Position numbers and translations under genes: made by a program
Shown: piece after piece, positions 46,800 to 55,996 of the stretch
Position numbering within the stretch: position 1 is the first letter of the stretch
Layout: each line of letters begins with the position of its first letter
Assembly (NCBI RefSeq): GCF_014196515.1
Contig: NZ_JACIDV010000007.1
Span: 124,001-188,000 of the forward strand
Origin: Rhizobium skierniewicense
GTDB lineage: Bacteria > Pseudomonadota > Alphaproteobacteria > Rhizobiales > Rhizobiaceae
Reading direction: 5' to 3'
Length of the DNA stretch: 64,000 nt
Notes under the pieces: generated by a model
What the model was told of the DNA's origin: nothing
What the model saw: the letters and a program-made list of their open reading frames with translations, nothing else
Databases searched by the model: none

Positions 46800-47936
46800 A
46801 TGACCGAACATGTTTTTTCCAACGCTCGCATTGTTCTTGAAGACCAGATCATCAAGGGCTCTCTGCTTGTTCGCGATGGCCTGATTGTCGATATCAGTGA
46901 CGGTTCGTCGAGGGCGGGCGAGGATATGGAGGGCGACTTCCTGATCCCCGGTCTCGTCGAACTGCACACCGACCATCTGGAGCAGCATTATTCTCCGCGT
47001 CCCGGAGTGACCTGGAACAAGACGGCGGCCATTCAGGCGCACGATGCGCAGGTCGCGTCATCGGGCATCACCACGGTGTTCGATTGCCTGCGTCTGGGTT
47101 CGGACGAGGATGGCGGCTTCAAAAAGGGCGAGATGCGGGATATGGCGGATGCCATCGAGCACGCCCAGAGCGAGAACCGGCTGCGCGCCGACCACCTGCT
47201 GCACCTGCGTTGCGAAGTGGCGGCGGCTGATGTGCTGGATCATTTCGAAGATTTCGAAGATGACCCCAAGGTCAGGCTGATCTCCCTAATGGACCACTCC
47301 CCGGGTCAACGACAGTTCCAGACCATGGATCAGTACATCATGTTCTACCAGAAGAAACGCGGCTTGAGCGACGAGGTCTTCAAGGCCTTCGTCGATCGCC
47401 GCGTGTCCGCATCCCAGAAATACTCGGCACAACACCGGGATTTTCTCGCTGCCCGCTGCGCCGAGCACGGTATCACCGTGGCCAGCCATGATGATGCGAC
47501 GGATGCGCATGTCGAGGAAGCCATTGGTCACGGGGTGAAGCTGGCGGAGTTTCCCACCAGCGTCGAGGCCGCAAAAGCATCGCACAGTGCCGGTATGAGC
47601 GTTCTGATGGGTGCGCCGAACATCGTTCGCGGCAAGTCCCATTCCGGCAATATCGCAGCGCGCGACCTCGCCGAACTCGGGGTCCTTGATGTCCTGTCTT
47701 CGGATTACGTTCCCTTTAGCCTGCTCTACGCACCGTTTCTGCTTGTCGACCAGGTCGAGGGGATGACGCTTCCCAAGGCGATTTCCATGGTCACGGCCAC
47801 GCCCGCGCGCACCGTGAGCCTCGATGATCGCGGTCGTATCGCACCGGGCCTGCGCGCCGATCTCGTGCGCGTCCACCGTGATGATGGTGTGCCCGTGGTA
47901 CGTTCCGTCTGGCGGCAAGGAAGGCGTGTCGCATGA
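46800..47936 (+). CDS. phnM: Alpha-D-ribose 1-methylphosphonate 5-triphosphate diphosphatase
   Basis: A 378-residue metal-dependent amidohydrolase-fold enzyme that removes pyrophosphate in the C-P lyase pathway. The metal block LVELHTDHLEQHYSPRPGV is near residue 53. The later SLMDHSPGQRQFQ, GITVASHDDATDAHV and GAPNIVRGKSHSGN segments carry further ligands. The stop overlaps the phnN start by 4 bp. No C-P lyase core genes (phnG to phnL) lie in the window. Confidence 0.95.
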   Translation: MTEHVFSNARIVLEDQIIKGSLLVRDGLIVDISDGSSRAGEDMEGDFLIPGLVELHTDHLEQHYSPRPGVTWNKTAAIQAHDAQVASSGITTVFDCLRLGSDEDGGFKKGEMRDMADAIEHAQSENRLRADHLLHLRCEVAAADVLDHFEDFEDDPKVRLISLMDHSPGQRQFQTMDQYIMFYQKKRGLSDEVFKAFVDRRVSASQKYSAQHRDFLAARCAEHGITVASHDDATDAHVEEAIGHGVKLAEFPTSVEAAKASHSAGMSVLMGAPNIVRGKSHSGNIAARDLAELGVLDVLSSDYVPFSLLYAPFLLVDQVEGMTLPKAISMVTATPARTVSLDDRGRIAPGLRADLVRVHRDDGVPVVRSVWRQGRRVA

Positions 47937-48535
47937 GTGAGAACGCCCCACAGCGTGTCAGGTCCGCGTCACAGACCCACGGCGTCATGATTGTGGTGGT
48001 GGGACCGAGCGGTGCTGGCAAGGACACGCTGATGCAGTTTGCCGCAACGCAATTCGGCCAAAGCGACAGACTGTATTTCGCCCGTCGCGTGATCACCCGA
48101 GACAGCGATGCGGGCGGCGAAAACCACGATGCGGTAAGCCAGGAGGAGTTCGACAGGCGACAAGGCGCAGGCGCTTTCTGCATCTCCTGGCGGGCTCACG
48201 GTTTGAGCTATGGAATTCCCGCATCGGTATTGGACAGGCTTGAAGAGGGTCAGATCGTCGTGGCTAACGGTTCACGCTCGGCACTGTCTCTTTTCAAGGC
48301 GACGTTCCCCTCGCTGAAGGTCATCAACGTCATCGCATCTCCGGAGGTGCTGGCGGAGCGGTTGCAAAGCCGCGGGCGCGAAAGCCGGGACGACATTCTG
48401 CGACGGCTCCAGCGAGGCTCCATCGAAGTCTGCGGAAATTTCGATGTGACGACAATCGACAATAGCGGCGCGCTGGAACACTCTGGCAAGATGCTGGCGG
48501 ACGTTCTCGAAGAGACAATCCGCCACAGCCGATAA
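47933..48535 (+). CDS. phnN: Ribose 1,5-bisphosphate phosphokinase
   Basis: A 200-residue P-loop kinase of the guanylate-kinase-like fold that makes PRPP from ribose 1,5-bisphosphate. Walker A GPSGAGKDTLM is near residue 23. FARRVITRDSDAGGENHDAV and the WRAHGLSYGIP segment fit PhnN. It ends the DUF1045-phnM-phnN unit, and its stop abuts the stop of the converging dehydrogenase gene with no spacer. Confidence 0.94.
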   Translation: MSENAPQRVRSASQTHGVMIVVVGPSGAGKDTLMQFAATQFGQSDRLYFARRVITRDSDAGGENHDAVSQEEFDRRQGAGAFCISWRAHGLSYGIPASVLDRLEEGQIVVANGSRSALSLFKATFPSLKVINVIASPEVLAERLQSRGRESRDDILRRLQRGSIEVCGNFDVTTIDNSGALEHSGKMLADVLEETIRHSR

Positions 48536-49525
48536 TCACAGAGCCTCGATTTCGACCAGTATGTCGTCATCGATGACGATGCCGTCTTCCGCCGCTTGTT
48601 TGCGAACACCCTGACTGCGGCGCCCAGGCAGCCGCGCGTTCTCCTGCCCCTCGATTTCGCTGGCCATCAGGGCCAAACGCTTGGCAAAGACAGTGTCGCC
48701 GGCAAGACTTGGATCGATTGCGATCAGCGTATGGCCGAGCGAGGGCGCGGTTCCGGTATCATCCAGCAGGGACGAAGCCTGAAAGCCGAAATTGCCACCT
48801 GTCAAACCCGCCGCCATCACCTCCACCATCAGCGCCAGTGCCGCGCCTTTGGCATCGCCGGCTGGAACCATGGTGCCATTGATCGCCTCATGCGGATCGG
48901 TGGTCGCCTGACCGCTGGCATCCAGCGCCCATCCCTCGGGAATGCTTTGCCCCTTCTGGCGCGCAGCCATGATCTTTCCGCGCGCCACCTTGGACAAGGC
49001 AAGGTCGATGACCAATGGATCGGACCCCTCGACGGGAGCCGCAAAGGCAATCGGGTTGGTTCCATACAATGGCTTGATGCCACCCCAGGGCGCCATCGAT
49101 GCGGGTGCATTGGCCACCATGAAGGCGACGAGACCCTGTTCCGCGAAGCGCTCAACCGTCAGCGCCATGACGCCGGCATGGTGAGACCGACCGATCACGG
49201 CAAGCGCGATACCCTGTTCGCGGGCAATGGCCGGAAGCTGGTCGACAGCGAGATCGATAGCCGGGTAAGCATAACCAAGATGGGCATCGATGGACAGGAC
49301 GGCCGGGCGCACACGCGTCGCGACCGCGACCGCCTTGGCATCCACTTTTCCCACACGCACCTGCTTGATGTAGACGGGAATGCGTCTGAAGCCGTGGCCG
49401 CTTTGACCTGCGGCTTCCGCCGCGACCAGTGCGCGGGCGACCGAACGCGCAGTGGTTGGCAAAACGCCATCTTTTTCGAAAATGGAAGACACGAAGTCTT
49501 CCGCCTGTTCAATACTGAATTTCAT
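48536..49525 (-). CDS. Ldh2-family malate/L-lactate-type dehydrogenase
   Basis: A 329-residue NAD(P)-dependent oxidoreductase of the malate/sulfolactate/ureidoglycolate dehydrogenase (PF02615) family, which has its own fold. The active-site His lies in IGRSHHAGVMALTVERFAEQ. SMAPWGGIKPLYGTNPIAFA and DLALSKVARGKIMAA are standard family blocks. The substrate cannot be decided from sequence; small 2-hydroxy or 2-keto acids, or proline-ring derivatives, are all known in the family. It is a single gene, facing phnN and following tonB on the same strand. Confidence 0.88.
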   Translation of the reverse strand: MKFSIEQAEDFVSSIFEKDGVLPTTARSVARALVAAEAAGQSGHGFRRIPVYIKQVRVGKVDAKAVAVATRVRPAVLSIDAHLGYAYPAIDLAVDQLPAIAREQGIALAVIGRSHHAGVMALTVERFAEQGLVAFMVANAPASMAPWGGIKPLYGTNPIAFAAPVEGSDPLVIDLALSKVARGKIMAARQKGQSIPEGWALDASGQATTDPHEAINGTMVPAGDAKGAALALMVEVMAAGLTGGNFGFQASSLLDDTGTAPSLGHTLIAIDPSLAGDTVFAKRLALMASEIEGQENARLPGRRSQGVRKQAAEDGIVIDDDILVEIEAL

Positions 49526-49609
49526 GATGTCGAATGCTTCCCGGTGAGAAGACAGCCGTACCTCAATCGCGCGCGAACAAAAAGTCCAATCACCGCAAAT
49601 AATGGGCGA

Positions 49610-50554
49610 TCACTCCAACAGAATTCTGACCTGAAATGTCGTTTCGGCCCCTTCCGGTGGTGCCGATACCGAAACACGCTGCAACGCGCTCAGGACCTTG
49701 CTGTCGATCTGCGCATCTCCTGTGGAGCTCAGGATACGCGCTCTGGATATGGAGCCGCCTGCATCGACACTGAAAGCAACCGTGACGGCCGTGCCCTTGT
49801 CTGCGAGCCTCACGACACGACGGGAGACGGCAGAGCGGACCTTGGAATTCCACTTGGCGGGCGATACGGATGAGGAGAACAGCCCTGAACTTGTTTTTGG
49901 TGCTGCGGTGCGGTTGGACTGTGTGGTTTCCGAGCGGGCAGCCTGTCTGGCTTCCGATGGCGGTGGCGCAACCTTGCGTTCGGCCTTCTTCGTGTCGGGC
50001 TTGTCTTTCTTTTCCACCTGCTTCTCGACAGGTGGCGGTGGCGGTGGCGGCGGCCGCAGCACGGGCAGCGGCACCTCGACATTTTCAAGCTCTGCCATCT
50101 GCTGCTGCTGAACGGGATCCACTTCTTCCACAGGTGGCGGCGGTTCTTCCGGCAACGGCTCGGCCACCTCTGGCGGCGGCTCAGGCATCGGTTCAGGCTC
50201 TGGCAGAGGTTCCGGCGGTGGTGACGTTTCCTCGGCAACGGGCTCGGGTGGCGGCTGAACCGGTTCTTCCGGTGGGACTTCTTCCACCTTTTCAGGTTCG
50301 ACGGTTTTCACCTCTTCGGTATCGACGACGTCGTCGGCCTCCACCGTCTCTTCAGTATTGACAGCCTCAGGGAGAGCGGCAAGCTCGATCATAATGGCCG
50401 CTGGCGGTCCATTATCTGCGGGAGGCTCAGGTGGTTGCTGCAAAAGGTAGTATGCGGCACCGGCATGCACCGAAATCGTCAGGACCGCAGCCGTCGTCCA
50501 CAAGGCCACTTCTCCCAGCCGGGAGCGTCCGGTGCGAAAAGCGGTCTCGTTCAT
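49610..50554 (-). CDS. tonB: TonB, energy-transducing protein
   Basis: A 314-residue inner-membrane-anchored protein that passes proton-motive energy from ExbBD to outer-membrane receptors. One N-terminal helix (VALWTTAAVLTISVHAGAAY) is followed by about 130 residues rich in Pro, Glu and Val, which span the periplasm. A basic Lys-rich stretch comes next, then the C-terminal TonB domain (WNSKVRSAVSRRVVRLADKG to VSVSAPPEGAETTFQVRILL). The start overlaps exbD by 4 bp. The order exbB-exbD-tonB is usual in rhizobia. Confidence 0.93.
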   Translation of the reverse strand: MNETAFRTGRSRLGEVALWTTAAVLTISVHAGAAYYLLQQPPEPPADNGPPAAIMIELAALPEAVNTEETVEADDVVDTEEVKTVEPEKVEEVPPEEPVQPPPEPVAEETSPPPEPLPEPEPMPEPPPEVAEPLPEEPPPPVEEVDPVQQQQMAELENVEVPLPVLRPPPPPPPPVEKQVEKKDKPDTKKAERKVAPPPSEARQAARSETTQSNRTAAPKTSSGLFSSSVSPAKWNSKVRSAVSRRVVRLADKGTAVTVAFSVDAGGSISRARILSSTGDAQIDSKVLSALQRVSVSAPPEGAETTFQVRILLE

Positions 50555-51060
50555 GGAGCCGCTCCGCCAGGCGCTGATGTGCCCAATGGCGTGGTCTGCG
50601 GCTGAGAGGATGGTGCCGCTGTTGGAGGCTGGCTCACAGCCGCCGCATTCTCAAGCCCCACGAGCGCGATCTTGAGATAACCGCTGTCCCGCAGCATGTT
50701 CATGATTTCCATGAAATGCCCGTAATCCACGGCCTTGTCGGCGCGCAGAAAAATGCGGGTATCCTTGTTGCCACCGGTGCGCGCATCAAGGCTCGCCGTC
50801 AGCGCGTCCCTGGCAACAGCGTCATTTCCAAGGTTGAGAGAGAGGTCGTCCTTGACCGTGAGATAGAGCGGCTCTTCGGGGCGTTCTGCAGGCTTGGCAC
50901 TGGATGCGGGCAGATCGACATTCACATCGACCGTCGCCAAGGGCGCCGCCACCATGAAGATGATGAGCAGAACCAGCATCACGTCGATGAAAGGCGTGAC
51001 GTTGATCTCATGGTTTTCGGAGAGTTCGTCTCCCCCGCTGTCGCGAATACCGCCCGCCAT
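50551..51060 (-). CDS. exbD: ExbD, TonB-complex proton channel subunit
   Basis: A 169-residue protein with one membrane helix near residues 22-45. It contains the conserved Asp in NVTPFIDVMLVLLIIFMVAA that carries protons, followed by a periplasmic domain (KDTRIFLRADKAVDYGHFME). The C-terminal 25 residues are a Pro/Ala/Thr-rich tail. It lies 2 bp after exbB and overlaps tonB. Confidence 0.95.
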   Translation of the reverse strand: MAGGIRDSGGDELSENHEINVTPFIDVMLVLLIIFMVAAPLATVDVNVDLPASSAKPAERPEEPLYLTVKDDLSLNLGNDAVARDALTASLDARTGGNKDTRIFLRADKAVDYGHFMEIMNMLRDSGYLKIALVGLENAAAVSQPPTAAPSSQPQTTPLGTSAPGGAAP

Positions 51061-51062
51061 GA

Positions 51063-52100
<1,038 letters not shown>

Positions 52101-52199
52101 GTTGTTCCCGGATCCCGTAACAAGCGTCGATTTTGACAGCCACAATCCGCATCTCTTAGAAAACCCAGATGCGAACGCGGCCGCGCGCCTCGCTAACAA

Positions 52200-52220
52200 A
52201 GTTGAGTAGAAAAGACAACT
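52200..52220. promoter_or_regulatory. Dyad in the exbB leader, iron-box-like
   Basis: AGTTG (52200-52204) and CAACT (52216-52220) form a perfect inverted repeat around an 11-bp AT-rich core. It contains TGA-N9-ACA, one base away from the RirA-type TGA-N9-TCA pattern. It lies just downstream of the predicted exbB start site, where a bound repressor would block transcription. Confidence 0.35.
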
Positions 52221-52233
52221 AATACATCGGGAA

Positions 52234-52262
52234 AATATGATCTGTAAACTCTTCTTATGCAA
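52234..52262 (-). promoter_or_regulatory. Candidate exbB-exbD-tonB promoter
   Basis: On the minus strand TTGCAT (52262-52257) and CATATT (52239-52234) are spaced by 17 bp. The start site would fall near 52227, about 127 bases before the exbB ATG. Confidence 0.4.
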
Positions 52263-52282
52263 AAAGAAGGGCGGAAAGAGCC

Positions 52283-53017
52283 TCACATCTGCTGCGACGG
52301 CATAAATTGCGCCACCAGTTCGTGACGATCTCCGGGATAAGTCACCTTGACATGGGTGATATAGGTCTGGCCGTTCCAGGTCCGTCTCTCGATCACCAGA
52401 CAGGCGGTTCCATTGGGGATCGCCAGCGCTTCGGCCACGCGCTTATCGGCTGGGATCGCCCGGATCCGATGTTCCGCAGCACTCCACGGCACCATCTTCA
52501 AAAGCCAGGAACCAGGCCCCGTTTCGTTGAAATCGGCGGCAACAGCTTCAGGAACGGTGGCAACGTTGATGACACGTTCTTCAAGGCAGAAGGGAACGTC
52601 AGTCGCGAAATGACGGCAGGTCAGGGCCAGAACCGGCGCACCCGGTTCAACGCCCAGCGTCGTCTGGTCGGAAACGTTGGACGATCTCATCTCACGACGA
52701 TCGAGCCTGTAGGCATAGATCAGGCCCAGCGCCTGCACCTCGCGCTGAATGTCCTGAATTTCCAGAACGGCGGATTGGGCGTGCGGCTGGGTCACGAAGC
52801 TGCCGGAGCGACGACGACGCTCGATCAGACCCTTCTTCACCAGTTCACCGAGAGCTTTATTCACCGTCATTCGTGAGCAGCCGTAGTCCAGCGTCAGCTC
52901 ATGTTCGAAGGGTATGCGATGGCCCGGGGGCCATTCGCCTGAGAGAATGCGCCCTTCCACATCGCCCGTAATGCGCTCATGCAGCGATTTTTCCGGGATA
53001 CGGGGGGCATCAGTCAT
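52283..53017 (-). CDS. hutC: Histidine-utilisation repressor HutC (GntR family, UTRA domain)
   Basis: A 244-residue regulator with a GntR winged helix (SLHERITGDVEGRILSGEWP to LVKKGLIERRRRSGSFVT) and a C-terminal UTRA ligand domain. PPGHRIPFEHELTLDYGCSR and VPFCLEERVINVATVPEAV closely match HutC, whose ligand is urocanate. Other UTRA regulators cannot be excluded entirely. It lies about 48 kb from the hut enzymes, upstream of exbB on the same strand with 182 bp between. Confidence 0.85.
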   Translation of the reverse strand: MTDAPRIPEKSLHERITGDVEGRILSGEWPPGHRIPFEHELTLDYGCSRMTVNKALGELVKKGLIERRRRSGSFVTQPHAQSAVLEIQDIQREVQALGLIYAYRLDRREMRSSNVSDQTTLGVEPGAPVLALTCRHFATDVPFCLEERVINVATVPEAVAADFNETGPGSWLLKMVPWSAAEHRIRAIPADKRVAEALAIPNGTACLVIERRTWNGQTYITHVKVTYPGDRHELVAQFMPSQQM

Positions 53018-53176
53018 ACGTTCGTTCGTCCTGTTGATTGAATGCCTGATACCATCCCCCGTTACGCTTAGCCATATGGCGACGCCACCATTGAATTCTC
53101 CGCTGCGGCTGGCTTACAGTCGCATCCGTTGCGGACATGCCGACTGGCTCCGTCCGACCCATTCTTGCGAGATCCA

Positions 53177-53890
53177 ATGACCAGGCAGAGACGCCGCAGA
53201 CTCATCCGCGCCACGCGCACAGCAACCGGCGTTTCGCTGGTCGCCGCCATTTCCTTCATTGCGGGAATGACGGATGCCATCGGCCTCACGATGTCTGGAG
53301 ATTTCGTGTCCTTCATGACCGGAAACACCACGCGTGCCGCACTGTCCCTGCAAGCCGGTGATCTTGGTCATGCCGTCACCCTGCTGCTCGCGGTTCTCAC
53401 CTTCGTTGCCGGCAATGCCGTCGGCATCGTCGTCGCACACACATCCGAGAGACGGCTCTTCTCAGTCTTGAGTGCGGTCAGCCTCGTCTTGGCCTGTGCC
53501 GCCGTGCTGCAAACGCAGGGCATGACGCTCAGCCAGTTCTATCTGGTCGTCTTTGCCATGGGCGTGATCAATGCGGCGGTGGAACATGTCGAGGGCCTGC
53601 CCATCGGACTTACCTATGTCACGGGAGCGCTCTCCCGCTTCGGTCGCGGTATCGGCCGTTTTCTGCTGGGCGAACGCAAGCTGGGCTGGACCATTCAACT
53701 GGTTCCGTGGATTGGCATGCTCATCGGTGCCGTTGCGGGTGCCGTTCTGGCACAGCGGCTCCCCGGTTTCGCCCTGCTCGTGGTCAGCCTGCTGGTGTTT
53801 GTCGTCGCGCTTGCAAGTCTTGTGATGCCACGGTCGCTCAGCCGCCGGTTTCAATCCAGTATCGTAACCCGCAAAGACCGATTGCCGTGA
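53177..53890 (+). CDS. DUF1275 (YoaK) family membrane protein
   Basis: A 237-residue membrane protein with about six helices. Family signatures are the first-helix ISFIAGMTDAIGLTMSGDFV and the following SFMTGNTTRAALSL (a conserved Met-Thr-Gly-Asn turn), then FVAGNAVGIVVAH. Function of the family is unknown. I chose the ATG at 53177 (MTRQRRRR), whose positively charged start fits the inside-positive rule; the longer frame from 53129 lacks support. It is divergent from hutC. The stop is only 3 bp from the stop of the next, converging gene. Confidence 0.8.
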   Translation: MTRQRRRRLIRATRTATGVSLVAAISFIAGMTDAIGLTMSGDFVSFMTGNTTRAALSLQAGDLGHAVTLLLAVLTFVAGNAVGIVVAHTSERRLFSVLSAVSLVLACAAVLQTQGMTLSQFYLVVFAMGVINAAVEHVEGLPIGLTYVTGALSRFGRGIGRFLLGERKLGWTIQLVPWIGMLIGAVAGAVLAQRLPGFALLVVSLLVFVVALASLVMPRSLSRRFQSSIVTRKDRLP

Positions 53891-53893
53891 GCG

Positions 53894-54367
53894 TTACTTG
53901 GCGGAAATCGTAACGAACTTGGTGCCACGCACACGCACTGTCATGACGCAGGGCGCGCTGTCGGTGCGCTCGCAATAGCGGGGATGCATCTTGAATTCGA
54001 ACACCATGTTGCCGAAACGCTGAACGAACTCATAGCTGTAGATCGTTGCGGTGGCGATCATCAGATAGCCGCCTTCCTTGACCTGCACATAGAAATTATA
54101 CGGGCAGCCATCGTCGTTGCAACTGCGCGCCTTCTCGCCATCGCAGGTCAGTTCGCCGCGATTGGTGATCGCGTCCATAATCCCGTCATTGTTGATGTCA
54201 AGCCGGGTGATGAAACCCTCGCCGAACTCCGCGACCTTGCACTCCTGACGAAAGTGGTCCTTCTCGTAGATTTCAGGGTCGCTGACCAGCTGCTGCTGGG
54301 CCTGCGCCATCATCGGAACAGCCAGAAAAACCAGCGCTTGAAGCGTAACGAAGAGAAGGCGTCTCAC
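53894..54367 (-). CDS. Secreted protein of unknown function with an EF-hand-like loop
   Basis: A 157-residue predicted periplasmic protein. A signal peptide (LLFVTLQALVFLAVPMMAQA) ends near residue 23. The mature part contains TRLDINNDGIMDAITNRGEL, whose Asp-x-Asn-x-Asp-Gly-x-x-Asp spacing is that of a calcium-binding loop, and six cysteines that may form disulfides. I chose the GTG at 54367 with AAAGGA upstream because it opens directly into the signal peptide; a longer frame to 54484 is not plausible. I do not recognise the family. It faces DUF1275 and is divergent from the TRIC-type gene. Confidence 0.7.
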   Translation of the reverse strand: MRRLLFVTLQALVFLAVPMMAQAQQQLVSDPEIYEKDHFRQECKVAEFGEGFITRLDINNDGIMDAITNRGELTCDGEKARSCNDDGCPYNFYVQVKEGGYLMIATATIYSYEFVQRFGNMVFEFKMHPRYCERTDSAPCVMTVRVRGTKFVTISAK

Positions 54368-54501
54368 GGCATTTTCCTTTGGGTCTGTTTCCGCTATGGA
54401 TGCGGCAGCATGGGCGTGCCGTCCTTGATCCGGCGGTGGATCATATCGAGCCGTCCTTGCGTGACACTGACCGCGCGCAAACATTCGAGGAGCGCCCTTC
54501 C

Positions 54502-55137
54502 ATGACCCTTCTGGCCTTTCTCGATTATGCTGGCGTCGCCGTTTTTGCCGCCACAGGCGCGCTTGCAGCGTCGCGCAAACAACTGGATTTCATCGGCTTT
54601 CTGTTTTTCGCATCGGTCACCGGCATCGGCGGTGGTACGTTGCGCGATCTCGTACTGGGCCGCGCGCCAGTCTTTTGGGTCGTCAATCCCACCTATATCC
54701 TCGTCTGCGTCGTTATCGCGGCGCTCGTGTATCTCACTGCCCATCTGCTGGAATCCCGCTACAGGCTGCTGATCTGGCTGGATGCAGTCGGTCTTTCGGC
54801 CTATTGCGTCATGGGAGCCGCGAAAGGTCTTGCCGTCAGCGGCTCTCCGACTGTCGCCATCGTCACCGGCACCATGACCGCGACCTTCGGCGGCGTGTTG
54901 CGCGATATTCTGGCGGGTGAACCCTCCGTACTGCTGCGACCCGAGGTCTATATCAGCTGCGCCTTGGCGGGCGCTTGCGTGTTCACCGCAGCCCACGCCA
55001 TCGGCCTTCCGCTTCTCATCGCGTCGGGAGCCGGGGTCCTCACCGCATTCGCCATCCGAAGCGGTGCGCTGATTTTCGGCTGGACCTTTCCGCGCTACCG
55101 CCCGCGTCCCGGCAGACCACCGGAAGACATCATGTAG
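54502..55137 (+). CDS. TRIC-type cation channel family protein (UPF0126/YadS-like)
   Basis: A 211-residue membrane protein with two similar halves of three helices each. Each half has the glycine-rich signature: GFLFFASVTGIGGGTLRDLV in the first and GTMTATFGGVLRDILAGEPS in the second. The family includes bacterial homologues of TRIC potassium channels; the ion in this organism is unknown. I chose the ATG at 54502 because it gives the usual hydrophobic start. A hairpin follows the stop. Confidence 0.87.
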   Translation: MTLLAFLDYAGVAVFAATGALAASRKQLDFIGFLFFASVTGIGGGTLRDLVLGRAPVFWVVNPTYILVCVVIAALVYLTAHLLESRYRLLIWLDAVGLSAYCVMGAAKGLAVSGSPTVAIVTGTMTATFGGVLRDILAGEPSVLLRPEVYISCALAGACVFTAAHAIGLPLLIASGAGVLTAFAIRSGALIFGWTFPRYRPRPGRPPEDIM

Positions 55138-55146
55138 GCCACATGC

Positions 55147-55170
55147 AAAAGGCGCCCGTAAGGCGCCTTC
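55147..55170 (-). terminator. Hairpin between the TRIC-type gene and DUF1150
   Basis: Arms AAGGCGCC (55149-55156) and GGCGCCTT (55162-55169) pair perfectly. Read on the minus strand it is followed by TTTTGC, giving a usable terminator for the hsp20-DUF1150 transcript; the plus strand lacks a T run. Confidence 0.65.
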
Positions 55171-55192
55171 AAACTGTCCGATGGAAGACTTG

Positions 55193-55450
55193 TCAGTGCA
55201 CGCTGATGGTGCGCAGCTCGTCTTCTGCTGCCTTGAAGAAGGTGCTGGACCGATTGTCCGTCAGGAGGATCGGCGTGCCATCGGCACCGAACAACGCCCA
55301 AAGATCAAGACCCGCATCAATCTTGGGGGCTTCCGGAAAGCAACGTGTCACTTCATCGGCGCGCATCTTTCTGATGTATCCGACTTCGCCTGCACCGATG
55401 TGAGCCAGCTGGGACTTGGTCAAACGCGCATGCGCTTCTTTCAAGAGCAT
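55193..55450 (-). CDS. DUF1150 family protein
   Basis: An 85-residue soluble protein of the DUF1150 family, which in alphaproteobacteria is found next to small heat-shock protein genes. The IDAGLDLWALFGADGTPILL and the late NRSSTFFKAAEDELRTISVH are typical. It lies 60 bp after hsp20 on the same strand and probably shares its heat-induced transcript. Function unknown. Confidence 0.85.
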   Translation of the reverse strand: MLLKEAHARLTKSQLAHIGAGEVGYIRKMRADEVTRCFPEAPKIDAGLDLWALFGADGTPILLTDNRSSTFFKAAEDELRTISVH

Positions 55451-55510
55451 ATTTCGGTCTCCATATTCTTCAGACGTCGCGCCGCGGTGCGTCGCTTGGC
55501 GTGCAGAATC

Positions 55511-55936
55511 CTATTGTGAAACGGAAATGTTAATTTTTTTCACCACGCTGGAGATTTCGGGCCGTGTGAGATCAATGGACAGCAAACCGTTGCGAAGGCG
55601 CGCATCATTGACCTGCATGCCGTCCGCGAGCACGAAAACCCGCTGGAACTGGCGTGCAGCGATGCCGCGATAAAGGTAGTCGCGCGCATCCTGTTCCTGC
55701 TGGCGACCGCGAATGACGAGCTGGTTGTCGGCTGTCGTCACATCGAGCTCGTCTTCAGAAAATCCGGCAACCGCAATGGTAATGCGCAAACGCTCCGGGC
55801 GTTCGCCATCTGCGACCAGTCGCTCTATATTGTAGGGGGGATAACCGTCATTCGCCTTCGCCATCCGCTCCAGCGTTTTTTCCATGGCATCGAAGCCCAG
55901 CATCAGCGGGTGCGTGAAGGGTGTCATTCGGCTCAT
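55511..55936 (-). CDS. Small heat-shock protein (Hsp20/IbpA type)
   Basis: A 141-residue alpha-crystallin-domain holdase that binds unfolding proteins. The domain runs from about YPPYNIERLVADGERPERLRI (written in part) through VAGFSEDELDVTTADNQLVI to the A-x-x-x-n-G-x-L signature NGLLSIDLTRPE, the part most diagnostic for the family. I chose the ATG at 55936 (MSRMTPFTHPLMLGFDAMEK), the normal class A start. A ROSE-like thermometer and a heat-shock-type promoter precede it. DUF1150 follows. Confidence 0.93.
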   Translation of the reverse strand: MSRMTPFTHPLMLGFDAMEKTLERMAKANDGYPPYNIERLVADGERPERLRITIAVAGFSEDELDVTTADNQLVIRGRQQEQDARDYLYRGIAARQFQRVFVLADGMQVNDARLRNGLLSIDLTRPEISSVVKKINISVSQ

Positions 55937-55990
55937 ATCTTTCAGTCCTTGTACCCAAGCGACGAACGTGTGCCCCGTTTGCGGCGGCAA
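55937..55990 (-). promoter_or_regulatory. ROSE-like RNA thermometer in the hsp20 leader
   Basis: The hsp20 leader ends in a hairpin (55962-55946 on the minus strand) reading TCGCTTGGGTACAAGGA. TCGCT pairs with the ribosome site AGGA, leaving one bulged G, with CTTG/CAAG inside and a GGTA loop. The UYGCU-opposite-AGGA pairing with an unpaired G is the hallmark of ROSE thermometers that control rhizobial small heat-shock genes. AGGA lies 9 bases before the ATG. A second small hairpin (TTGC, CGCC loop, GCAA) precedes it. The 5' limit is set by the promoter estimate. Confidence 0.75.
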
Positions 55991-55996
55991 GTGTTC

